Positions 15,574-21,226 of a stretch of DNA of 22,472 bases are shown here, piece by piece. Within the stretch, counting starts at the first letter, position 1, and each line of letters starts with the position of its first letter. The DNA comes from a virus: IMG/VR virus record IMGVR_UViG_3300008055_000343, positions 1-22,472 of that record; one strand, written 5' to 3'. Both the position numbers and the translations under genes were made by a program. The notes beneath the pieces are model-generated. The model did no database searches, had not been told where the DNA came from, and worked only from the letters and a program-made list of their open reading frames with translations.

Positions 15574-16890
15574 ATGCGAGTTGGCGTACACTTTGAGAGC
15601 CCAGAGACACGATCCTCGGAACCCAAGCCGATCTCGCAACAGCAGAATCGAGCGTTCGCCTGGTTCGCTCAAAATCCTTGGTTCCACCTCCATCGATACC
15701 GCGGAAACGATCCTGAATGGTTAGAGAAATGGGAACGCACCATTCCACGGTATTGCAAGTGCGAGGAAGGATACCGCCAGATCAAAGAGCGAACACCGCC
15801 ACGCTTCGAGAGTCCCGACAACTTCTTCGAATGGACAATCGACGTTCATAACGAGGTCAATGCAAAGCTTGATAACGAGCGGAAGCGATACCCGCAGATC
15901 ACTGTCGACGAAGCACTTCGTCTCTGGAGATCCGAAATCGCATTCTGGCAACCGATCCATTTTGGTGGTCTTGAATGCTGGTCGATTTCAATGGCTCGCC
16001 GTTTGCGATCCTTCGGAACCGTCGTACACGGCAACATTGCCGATGAGTCTGTGGCCGAGACGCTGCTTGGAATGTCGCCTCGCGTCCGATTGCTCGATGC
16101 AGCAAAGCATGGCGTCCCGATTGTCATGAGCTGCGTTCCAAAGGCCGCACCGATCCTAGACTCCGATTTGATCCTGCTGGCTCACGGATACTGCGACTGG
16201 ACACGCGACTGGGTCATGAGTTCGCACGGCGTCTGCCGGCGTCTGGTGGGTGTTTCCAGGGTTGTCTCGGAGCACGTCACTCGATGGACAGGTCGACCAT
16301 GCGAAACCATTGAAAACGGAATCGAAACCGAGCGACTTGTTCCCACGATCACCCGCGAGGAGATGCGTCTACGTTGCGAGATTCCCCAGGACGCTTTTGT
16401 CGTCGGCTACACAGGACGAATTGCCGGCGAGAAACGCTGCGAGCTGCTCGTTCAGGCTGTTGCACGAATGGACGGAGCGTACCTCGTCCTTTGCGGTTGG
16501 CTCACCAAGCATGCCGAGCGAGTGCGGCAGATTGCCGACGATCTTGGAATCAGCCATCGAGTCCGCATGATCGAGCCCATCCAGCAGATCGGCGACTTCC
16601 TCAATGCCATCGACGTCTTCGCGACGGTTCCATCGAGCGAGGGATTCGGGCTATCGGTCGTCGAAGCGATGCACTTTGGCCTGCCAGTAGTCTCGACCAA
16701 TCTAGGAATCATGCACGATCTTGCCGAGCGTCACGGAGACTTCGGACCATCGATCCTTGATGTGTACGCGGACGCGTCGGCTGTAGCACATGCTATAGAA
16801 ACCGCCACGGCATGCAGCATCGACCTCAGCGAGTACACAGCGGACGCAATGGCGGATCGCTGGAGACGGTATTTGTCAATCGACACCTAA
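15574..16890 (+). CDS. GT4-type glycosyltransferase with Erv/ALR-like N-terminal segment
   Basis: A 438-aa protein. Residues ~120-438 form a GT-B glycosyltransferase of family GT4: FGGLECWSISMARRL near 130-144, GVSRVVSEHV near 226-235, VVGYTGRIAGEKR near 276-288, and the sugar-nucleotide motif EGFGLSVVE with E356 and E364. Before it, residues ~26-105 look like the helical core of Erv/ALR sulfhydryl oxidases: WFHLHRY, then IPRYCKC (C61-K-C63), PPRFESPDNFFEWTIDVHNEVNAKL with the hallmark HNxVN at 92-96. The redox pair is CxC rather than the usual CxxC, so activity is uncertain. It lies 9 bases after the very Cys-rich virion gene. It may glycosylate, and perhaps oxidise, a phage virion or host-surface target. 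The enzyme class is firm. The substrate and the Erv relationship are inferred. Confidence 0.82.
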   Translation: MRVGVHFESPETRSSEPKPISQQQNRAFAWFAQNPWFHLHRYRGNDPEWLEKWERTIPRYCKCEEGYRQIKERTPPRFESPDNFFEWTIDVHNEVNAKLDNERKRYPQITVDEALRLWRSEIAFWQPIHFGGLECWSISMARRLRSFGTVVHGNIADESVAETLLGMSPRVRLLDAAKHGVPIVMSCVPKAAPILDSDLILLAHGYCDWTRDWVMSSHGVCRRLVGVSRVVSEHVTRWTGRPCETIENGIETERLVPTITREEMRLRCEIPQDAFVVGYTGRIAGEKRCELLVQAVARMDGAYLVLCGWLTKHAERVRQIADDLGISHRVRMIEPIQQIGDFLNAIDVFATVPSSEGFGLSVVEAMHFGLPVVSTNLGIMHDLAERHGDFGPSILDVYADASAVAHAIETATACSIDLSEYTADAMADRWRRYLSIDT

Positions 16891-16906
16891 ACACGGATGG
16901 ATTGAG

Positions 16907-17923
16907 ATGACAGAAAAACGACCCGGACCACCTCACACGCCAGCTCGTCTCTACCTGGAGGAACTCTGCCGCAAATTCCCCGACGCAAGCAATCTCGGCC
17001 TAGCCAAACGAGCAAAGGCCGAACGACCAAACAGTTTCCGCAGCGTCGAAACAGCTCGGAGCACCATCCGCTCCATCCGCGGTGCACACGGAGCCGAAAA
17101 GAAGAAATTCGCTACCCAGCCAAGGCCAAAGGGAACTGCTGGTCAGGTTCCAAAGATGCCACCCAGTCTCTCAACCGCGTGGGAACCATTCGAAATCGAC
17201 GCCAAACGAGTCGGCATCATCTCAGACGTTCATATCCCCTACCACGACGAAACAGCGTTCTCCGCTGCCGTGAAGGAACTCAAAAAGCAATCACCAGACT
17301 GCTTGCTCATCAATGGCGACTTCGCCGACTTCTACCAAGTCAGCAGGCATCAGCGAGATCCGCACCATCGACGATTCTCGGAGGAACTAAAGCTAGTGAT
17401 CGGAGGCCTGGAGTGGATTCGCCATGAGTTTCCAAATGCACGCATCGTATTCAAATTAGGCAATCACGAAGAACGCTGGGACCATTTTATTTGGAACCGA
17501 GCACCGGAGATCTACGACCTCGCGAACGTTCGCATCGGCGAACTGGTCAAGGCCAAGCAGTTTGGCATCGAGGTGATCGGCGACCAAAGGCCGATCATGT
17601 TGGGCAAGCTGCCAGTCCTCCACGGCCACGAGCTTGGCCGCTCGATCTTCTCGCCGGTCAACCCTGCCAGAGGTGCATTCCTCCGAACGCATCACACGGT
17701 CTTGGTTGGACACTCGCACCAGACATCCGGCCACGCCGACACCGATATGTTCCACTCGGAAACATTCGTGTGGTCCACTGGTTGTCTCTGCGATCTCACG
17801 CCTGAATATGCTCGCGTAAACAGATGGAACCACGGATTCTGCTGGGTGGACATCGCGACCGACGGCAGCTTCTCCGTGCGAAACATGCGGATCACCAAGC
17901 ATGGCGAAATTCGAGGTGCATGA
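16907..17923 (+). CDS. calcineurin-like metallophosphoesterase
   Basis: A 338-aa protein with the five metal-binding blocks of the superfamily in order: D107 and H109 in SDVHIPY, D138 in NGDFADF, N186-H187-E188 in LGNHEERW, H239-x-H241 in VLHGHE, and H269-x-H271 in VGHSHQ. These coordinate a dinuclear metal centre that hydrolyses phosphomono- or diesters. Residues ~1-65 are a separate basic helical segment with ETARSTIRSIRGAHG, a nucleic-acid-binding-like extension that I have seen associated with phage members of this family. GGATGGATTGAG precedes the ATG, and the stop overlaps the next gene. The substrate cannot be told from the sequence: nucleic-acid processing or modification of a nucleotide are possible. 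Confidence 0.85.
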   Translation: MTEKRPGPPHTPARLYLEELCRKFPDASNLGLAKRAKAERPNSFRSVETARSTIRSIRGAHGAEKKKFATQPRPKGTAGQVPKMPPSLSTAWEPFEIDAKRVGIISDVHIPYHDETAFSAAVKELKKQSPDCLLINGDFADFYQVSRHQRDPHHRRFSEELKLVIGGLEWIRHEFPNARIVFKLGNHEERWDHFIWNRAPEIYDLANVRIGELVKAKQFGIEVIGDQRPIMLGKLPVLHGHELGRSIFSPVNPARGAFLRTHHTVLVGHSHQTSGHADTDMFHSETFVWSTGCLCDLTPEYARVNRWNHGFCWVDIATDGSFSVRNMRITKHGEIRGA

Positions 17924-18183
17924 TGCGTTGCCGACTTCGAGGCAGATACTGGTCCATCGTCCGAGGCAAGCTGGACAGCAAGCTAGACGGCCTCTGCGAT
18001 GCGAACACTAGGACGATCACCGTCAGACCCTCGCTTACCGGCGAGCGAGAGCTGGAGGTACTCATTCACGAGATGCTGCACGCATGCCATTGGGATCTCG
18101 ACGAGCAAGCGATCACCGAAACCAGCGAGGATCTAGCCAGGGTGCTGTTCCGTTTAGGGTACAGAATCACCCGCGATCATTGA
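17920..18183 (+). CDS. small HExxH (zincin-like) protein
   Basis: An 87-aa protein starting at the ATGATG that overlaps the previous stop. Either M is possible; 17920 is the first. It has the zinc-binding HEMLH at residues 50-54 (EVLIHEMLHACHWDLDE), with acidic residues E62 and E67/E70 as a possible third ligand. This helix pattern resembles SprT-like or other short phage metallopeptidases. N-terminal strands (YWSIVRGKLDSKLDGLCDANTRTITV) precede it and a helix (SEDLARVLFRLGYRI) follows. A peptidase is therefore possible, perhaps acting in virion maturation or on a host protein, but at 87 aa it may only be a minimal domain. Its last 17 bases overlap the convergent gene. Confidence 0.7.
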   Translation: MMRCRLRGRYWSIVRGKLDSKLDGLCDANTRTITVRPSLTGERELEVLIHEMLHACHWDLDEQAITETSEDLARVLFRLGYRITRDH

Positions 18184-18751
18184 TGTTCTTTAGATACTCG
18201 CAGATCTTGAAGATCACGATAATGGTCTCCAGTATCACACGGACGGCGATTGTACCGAAAATAAATCCGGTGATACCGCCGAGCAAGGAACCAACGATAG
18301 CGGATCTGTCGCCGCCGGACTGTGCGTTAGCTACAAACACAGCACCAACAACAGAAAATGCAGCACCAATTAGCCAAAGAATCCAGATTGTGGACAGCAG
18401 CGATGGCGTTATCAGGAAATCAAATCGGTGGTCAAGGAATGACGATTTGTGCGGACTGGTGCTTTCCGGCTTCCTTGGCGTCCACGGTGCCTCTTGAAAC
18501 GCCTCGCGACGATCCTCAGGCGGATTCCATGTTGGCGGAGTCTGCGGGACTTCCGGGATAGGCAGGTCCAGCAGATTCACATCTTCCGACTTGAACACTA
18601 GGCCGGCGATCCCAGACGCGGTGGTACGGATCTTGTTTGTCGTTGATTCGATTTCCGTAGACTTCTTGATCGTCCCATCGGCGGCCATACGTTTGAGATC
18701 CGCAGAACCGACTTCGATAGTGCCAGTTGGCAAATACACTTTCCAAGCCAT
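18167..18751 (-). CDS. membrane protein with GYF_2-like and DUF4282-like domains
   Basis: A 194-aa protein starting at ATG 18751, which has CGGGGAA upstream. A longer reading to 18850 lacks a good start context. Residues 1-55 (MAWKVYLPTGTIEVGSADLKRMAADGTIKKSTEI...GLVF) look like a GYF_2-type domain, often found in bacterial membrane proteins. A Pro-rich linker (about 60-100) is followed by FLDHRFDFLITPSLLS and two membrane helices (about 118-142 and 151-182), with VRVILETIIVIFKICEYLKNI at the end, as in DUF4282 proteins. It is the only gene here reading toward the late operon and overlaps the convergent HExxH gene by 17 bases. A gene by itself beside attP is typical of lysogeny-expressed morons. 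Its function is unknown. Confidence 0.75.
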   Translation of the reverse strand: MAWKVYLPTGTIEVGSADLKRMAADGTIKKSTEIESTTNKIRTTASGIAGLVFKSEDVNLLDLPIPEVPQTPPTWNPPEDRREAFQEAPWTPRKPESTSPHKSSFLDHRFDFLITPSLLSTIWILWLIGAAFSVVGAVFVANAQSGGDRSAIVGSLLGGITGFIFGTIAVRVILETIIVIFKICEYLKNINDRG

Positions 18752-18874
18752 AACAAATTCCCCGAGCGAAAGAAACCGAAATGATGCGATGACCGCATCG
18801 TAATCATCAGCGGCGACGATAGCCACTGAATGCCAGAAAAGAACCAACACAGGTCGTTTTCATGTAGTTTTGGA

Positions 18875-18893
18875 TACGTCCCATTTTACGTCC
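18875..18893 (+). repeat. left integrase arm-type repeats, TACGTCC x2
   Basis: TACGTCC occurs at 18875-18881 and 18887-18893, a 12-bp spacing, in the noncoding stretch left of the proposed crossover. The same repeat with the same spacing occurs three times on the other side (19046-19076). Short direct repeats on both sides of a crossover, beside an integrase gene, are the hallmark of integrase arm-binding sites. Binding by this integrase is inferred. Confidence 0.6.
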
Positions 18894-18935
18894 ACTTGCA
18901 AAAACACATCGAAAACGCTGTGTATTTCATGGTGT

Positions 18936-18955
18936 TTCAATTCCCGCCGCCTCCA
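18936..18955 (+). other. candidate attP core: tmRNA/tRNA 3'-end identity
   Basis: TTCAATTCCCGCCGCCTCCA reads as a T-loop (TTCAATT), T-stem 3' half (CCCGC), acceptor 3' strand (CGCCTCC) and discriminator A. The acceptor strand would pair with GGGGGCG at a tmRNA 5' end, leaving a G3-U70 pair as in alanyl tmRNA. The T-stem 5' half is absent to the left (GGTGT instead of GCGGG), and no tmRNA body precedes it, so this is not a gene. It is the portion a phage carries to restore the host gene on integration. A tRNA 3' end is the alternative. Confidence 0.6.
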
Positions 18956-18970
18956 TCTTTTTAGTTTTAG

Positions 18971-19004
18971 AACCCTGGGAATCGCAAGTTTCCCAGGGTT
19001 TTTT
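18971..19004 (+). terminator. strong intrinsic terminator on + strand
   Basis: AACCCTGGGAA (18971-18981) pairs with TTCCCAGGGTT (18990-19000), an 11-bp perfect stem with an 8-nt loop, followed by a T-run (18999-19004). The orientation serves + strand transcripts; in the - direction no T-run follows. No + strand phage gene lies just upstream, but a host tmRNA restored by integration would be read directly into it. It abuts the stop codon of the convergent integrase. Confidence 0.85.
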
Positions 19005-20215
19005 CATTGTCGCACTCGACCCTGACGGCCTTTGGTGACGTTCGATACGTCCCTTTTTACGTCCCTTTTTACGTCCACCTGTCCAGAGGCCGATGCCCAC
19101 AGATCGCTGGTCACAAGCAGATAGCTTTGCTTGGCGACGCTCTCGGTGTTGCCGAGCCAGGCACACGCTGCGGTCAGTCCGAAATCTCGCTCAAGCTCGG
19201 TCTGGCGACTCGCTCGAAGCGAATGGAATAAACGCGGCCAAGGCTTGATGTCGGCTTGCTTGAGGTAGCGTTTTAAAGCGGTCGATAGGTTCACGTTCGC
19301 CCAGCCTGTCGGTGTGTTGGATACCGCTCGCATCTTGGCGTCGTCGATCACGTACCCTTCGCGACTGGGTAACGCTTCGAGGTGGGGCCGAAGCTCGGGG
19401 AAGAGTGGACAAAGACGCTTTCCACGTCCATGCTGCCGCTCGTTCTTTGGCTCATGGATCTCCATTGTGCCGGCGTCGAAATCGACCCCCGACCACTGAA
19501 GCGATAGCACCTCGGACGGACACCGAAGACCTCCGTATCGGGACAAAGCGACGATCGCTTTCCATTTGGGGGGTAGGAATGGCATCAGGTCATTGATCGT
19601 TTCGCGAGTCACCTCGACGTTGCTTTTTCCGCTGGGGCGAGACATCTTGACGTCAGCAAAGGGATTCTTTGCCAGTTTCTCGTCGGCCACGGCGTGATCC
19701 AGGAACTGCTTGACGAATGTCAAGCGTTTGTGCATCGTCGCTGGCGAGAGGTTTGCGGATCTCATTGCGTCGATCCATTGGGTGGCGTGGCTGGCTCGCA
19801 ACTCGTCGATCCGTAGATCGGTGCCGACCGCGTCCATAAAGGACTTGGATGCCGTTTTCCAAACGAGCACCGTTGCTGGTTTGACGGCGGATTTTCGCTG
19901 CTCAATGTAGGCGTCAAAGAAATCCTTCAGCGTTTTACGAATTGTCCTGGGTGGGATCTCAACTCCGGTGATCAGATGGCAGCGAGCCAGTCTTATCTTC
20001 AAGGCGTCGGACACTCTCGACAGCCAGGCCGACGTGGACGCGTCTACACCGACTCCAAGACACTGAGCACTCAGCAAGTTGGCAACGTGGCCGCGTACCG
20101 TTTCCGCGTCTCGCTTGGACACTTTGCCGAGACGCAGTGTCCGCCGAGCACCATCGATTGGCGATGTCCACTGCACTCGCCGTGTTCCGTTTGCTAATTG
20201 CGTGAGCTGTGCCAT
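19004..20215 (-). CDS. int: tyrosine recombinase (phage integrase)
   Basis: A 403-aa site-specific recombinase. The catalytic residues are visible: R231 in GGLRCPSE, a lysine in the beta hairpin around 257 (HEPKNER), H331-x-x-R334 in HSLRASR, N356 replacing the common His/Trp in WLGNTES, and nucleophile Y365 in KQSYLLV. Residues ~90-185 form the SAM-like core-binding domain. The N-terminal ~75 residues (starting MAQLTQLANGTRRVQW) are the arm-binding-like part. After the tyrosine comes an unusual C-terminal tail, VDVKRDVKRDVSN (380-392), encoded by the TACGTCC repeats. It inserts and excises the phage at the adjacent attP. It lies on the - strand and its stop touches the terminator hairpin. 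The ATG at 20215 has no clear ribosome-binding site. Confidence 0.93.
   Translation of the reverse strand: MAQLTQLANGTRRVQWTSPIDGARRTLRLGKVSKRDAETVRGHVANLLSAQCLGVGVDASTSAWLSRVSDALKIRLARCHLITGVEIPPRTIRKTLKDFFDAYIEQRKSAVKPATVLVWKTASKSFMDAVGTDLRIDELRASHATQWIDAMRSANLSPATMHKRLTFVKQFLDHAVADEKLAKNPFADVKMSRPSGKSNVEVTRETINDLMPFLPPKWKAIVALSRYGGLRCPSEVLSLQWSGVDFDAGTMEIHEPKNERQHGRGKRLCPLFPELRPHLEALPSREGYVIDDAKMRAVSNTPTGWANVNLSTALKRYLKQADIKPWPRLFHSLRASRQTELERDFGLTAACAWLGNTESVAKQSYLLVTSDLWASASGQVDVKRDVKRDVSNVTKGRQGRVRQ
19046..19076 (+). repeat. right integrase arm-type repeats, TACGTCC x3, inside int
   Basis: TACGTCC occurs at 19046-19052, 19058-19064 and 19070-19076, each 12 bp apart, with T-rich spacers. 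They lie within the 3' end of int, so the repeats encode the tail VDVKRDVKRDV. Together with the two copies left of the core they frame the putative crossover. The repeat and spacing are seen directly; their use as integrase arm sites is inferred. Confidence 0.6.
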
Positions 20216-20394
20216 GTCGGTCGTGACGGTTAAGTTGACTTTTTGGAGAGATGTGACCTAACGTGTCTGCGGGGGCAAAACAATCGAACCGTTAAAAAAC
20301 CATAAGCTAGCTTTGAGAGATGCCCACATGACTGATTTATACGATGTTTGGATTTGGACTCCCCGCGGATTTGAACCGACGAAATGCGATCCAG
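20216..20394. promoter_or_regulatory. intergenic region upstream of int
   Basis: This 179-bp stretch has no convincing gene. It contains a perfect 10-bp palindrome, AAGCTAGCTT (20304-20313), a direct repeat GAGAGATG (20246-20253 and 20315-20322), and a + strand TTGACT (20235-20240), 18 bp, TAACGT (20259-20264) promoter-like pair with no obvious + gene behind it. The int promoter on the - strand should lie here, but I see no good consensus match. All of these are weak signals. Confidence 0.3.
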
Positions 20395-20407
20395 TTACGT
20401 CGGTTCA
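20372..20407 (-). repeat. 10-bp inverted repeat spanning the zinc-protein stop
   Basis: TGAACCGACG (20372-20381) and CGTCGGTTCA (20398-20407) are perfectly complementary, with a 16-nt loop holding the TAA stop of the - strand gene. The hairpin has no T-run, so it is a possible processing or weak termination structure between that gene and int. One arm also contains a T-loop-like GGTTCAAATCC on the - strand. Confidence 0.4.
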
Positions 20408-20778
20408 GGTTTCTTTTTTGCTGAGCGTTTCGCGGGAACCTCTTTGCTTTTTGCCTGTTGATCGGAAGATTTACGACCCGCTGGACGTCCTCCACTACCA
20501 GCAAAGTAGCATCGTCCCTCGGCAATCAAAGCGTCCCAAGTAGAACCTGCTTTTACTTCTGCACCAAGCCGGTTGTAGCATCGGTAATGACACTTGCGCG
20601 TTGGTTTTTCATTGCCTAATGGCTCGCCGCATGCCAAGCAGATCTCGGCTTCAATGAGATGACGCCGCGATTCGGGGAATGTGGCCTCCTCCGCTTCGCC
20701 TACAGACAACTCTTTTCGAATTGCCTCAAGCTCTGTGATGATCTTTCCCAGTTGCTGCGTCAGTTTTTTAGTTTGCAT
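20395..20778 (-). CDS. zinc-motif regulator candidate, leftward (repressor-position) gene
   Basis: A 127-aa protein. Residues ~1-25 form a charged amphipathic helix (KLTQQLGKIITELEAIRKEL) that could dimerise. Then comes ICLACGEPLG with C47-x2-C50, followed by H64-x2-C67 in KCHYRCYNRL, a C2HC zinc motif. Residues ~96-120 are basic (GGRPAGRK, then KRSAKKK), resembling an AT-hook-like DNA-binding tail. It is paralogous to the rightward gene at 20963: both share ICLACG-x2-LG, HY-x-CY, and GGRP. It sits where lambda cI sits: divergent from an early operon and reading toward int. A candidate promoter with a perfect operator in its spacer ends 6 bases before the ATG, which would make the mRNA leaderless. 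A regulatory role is inferred. Confidence 0.7.
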   Translation of the reverse strand: MQTKKLTQQLGKIITELEAIRKELSVGEAEEATFPESRRHLIEAEICLACGEPLGNEKPTRKCHYRCYNRLGAEVKAGSTWDALIAEGRCYFAGSGGRPAGRKSSDQQAKSKEVPAKRSAKKKPEPT

Positions 20779-20784
20779 TCCACA

Positions 20785-20813
20785 ATTCTTGAAACTGTTT
20801 CCACTGTAGGCAA
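20785..20813 (-). promoter_or_regulatory. candidate leftward promoter with operator in spacer
   Basis: On the - strand TTGCCT (20813-20808) and AAGAAT (20790-20785) are separated by 17 bp. Each matches the sigma-70 consensus at 4 of 6 positions. The perfect palindrome GAAACAGTTTC (20801-20791 on that strand) lies in the spacer. Transcription would begin near the ATG at 20778, suggesting a leaderless message like lambda cI from PRM. This is a candidate only. Confidence 0.35.
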
Positions 20814-20918
20814 GTCCCTATGCCTCAAATGGTTGCGAATTCCTAACGGTTTTTGTTAGGAAACTAATTCCGAAAAAGTTTCTTCGGGTGCCTAGAAAAC
20901 TGTTGCCGAAACAGTTTC
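20791..20918. promoter_or_regulatory. operator-like array GAAAC-N-GTTTC
   Basis: Two perfect 11-bp palindromes, 20791-20801 (centre T) and 20908-20918 (centre A), lie near the two divergent genes. Related half-matching sites lie at 20860-20870 (GAAACTAATTC), 20872-20882 (GAAAAAGTTTC) and 20896-20906 (AAAACTGTTGC), each with one or two mismatches. Sites 20860, 20872, 20896 and 20908 fall on a 12-bp ladder (12, 24, 12). Such phased palindromes between divergent regulators are typical operators. The binder would be one or both zinc proteins, or the HTH protein; this is an inference. Confidence 0.6.
20840..20862 (+). repeat. inverted repeat TTCCTAAC/GTTAGGAA
   Basis: A perfect 8-bp inverted repeat (20840-20847 and 20855-20862) with a 7-nt loop (GGTTTTT) lies in the middle of the divergent regulatory region, between the leftmost operator and the 12-bp ladder. 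It could be another protein-binding site or an RNA hairpin. No gene is nearby to which it clearly belongs. Confidence 0.4.
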
Positions 20919-20931
20919 TTTCCGATACCAT
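20903..20931 (+). promoter_or_regulatory. candidate rightward early promoter with operator in spacer
   Basis: TTGCCG (20903-20908) and TACCAT (20926-20931) are separated by 17 bp, with about 4 of 6 consensus matches each. The perfect palindrome 20908-20918 lies at the -35 end of the spacer, so a bound protein would block RNA polymerase. The predicted start near 20938 leaves a short leader containing AAGAGGAA before the ATG at 20963. Confidence 0.35.
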
Positions 20932-20962
20932 CCTCTGCCGTTGGAACTTTGTTCAAGAGGAA

Positions 20963-21226
20963 ATGGTTGTGAAAACAAAACGGAATACAAAGATTTGCCT
21001 TGCTTGCGGCAAGGCGTTAGGGACAGGCGGACGGGTTGTTCGCGGAGTTCATTACAACTGCTACCGAGCAATTCTGAGAAAGATCTGGCGAGGTGCAGCG
21101 ACAGACATGGATTGCGTTGAAGAGGGCTTGATGTTGCTGCCAGCCAAAGGCGGTCGCCCTCCATCGAATCCAGCAACGTTGCGAATGCAGTATGGAGCCA
21201 AGCGATGCTCTACCGCAAAGAAGTAG
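20963..21226 (+). CDS. zinc-motif regulator candidate, rightward (Cro-position) gene
   Basis: An 87-aa basic protein. ATG 20963 is chosen because AAGAGGAA lies directly upstream. An upstream GTG at 20888 would put the operators inside the gene. The zinc motif is C12-x2-C15 (ICLACGKALG) with H30-x2-C33 (GVHYNCYRAIL), and the GGRPPSNP motif at 63-70 is followed by a basic tail. It shares ICLACG, LG, HYxCY, an acidic EEG step and GGRP with the leftward 127-aa gene, so the two are paralogues transcribed away from each other. It lacks the N-terminal coiled helix of the other. Being first in the early operon, it occupies the position of lambda cro. It overlaps the next gene by 22 bases. The function is an inference. 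Confidence 0.7.
   Translation: MVVKTKRNTKICLACGKALGTGGRVVRGVHYNCYRAILRKIWRGAATDMDCVEEGLMLLPAKGGRPPSNPATLRMQYGAKRCSTAKK

Noticed and set aside
15574-18183. A lysis cassette (holin/endolysin) after the tail genes
   Set aside because: None of the proteins here has a muramidase, amidase or holin pattern. The HExxH protein is too weakly supported as an endopeptidase to call lysis.
18752-18850. N-terminal extension of the membrane protein to 18850
   Set aside because: The extension has no domain match. The ATG at 18751 has a GGGGA ribosome-binding site and starts the GYF_2-like domain.
18936-18955. A complete tmRNA gene ending at this site
   Set aside because: The preceding sequence lacks the T-stem partner and tmRNA body; only the 3' end identity is present, as expected for attP.
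18875-19076. TACGTCC repeats as a CRISPR array
   Set aside because: The repeats are 7 bp at 12-bp spacing, without spacers of CRISPR size or cas genes. They fit integrase arm sites.
20355-20385. tRNA-like GGTTCAAATCC T-loop motif on the - strand
   Set aside because: The T-stem pairs poorly and no cloverleaf or matching 5' acceptor is found upstream, so there is no tRNA. It may be chance or part of the 20372-20407 inverted repeat.
20888-20962. GTG start 75 bases upstream of the rightward zinc gene
   Set aside because: It has no ribosome-binding site and would place the palindromic operators in coding sequence. ATG 20963 has AAGAGGAA directly before it.
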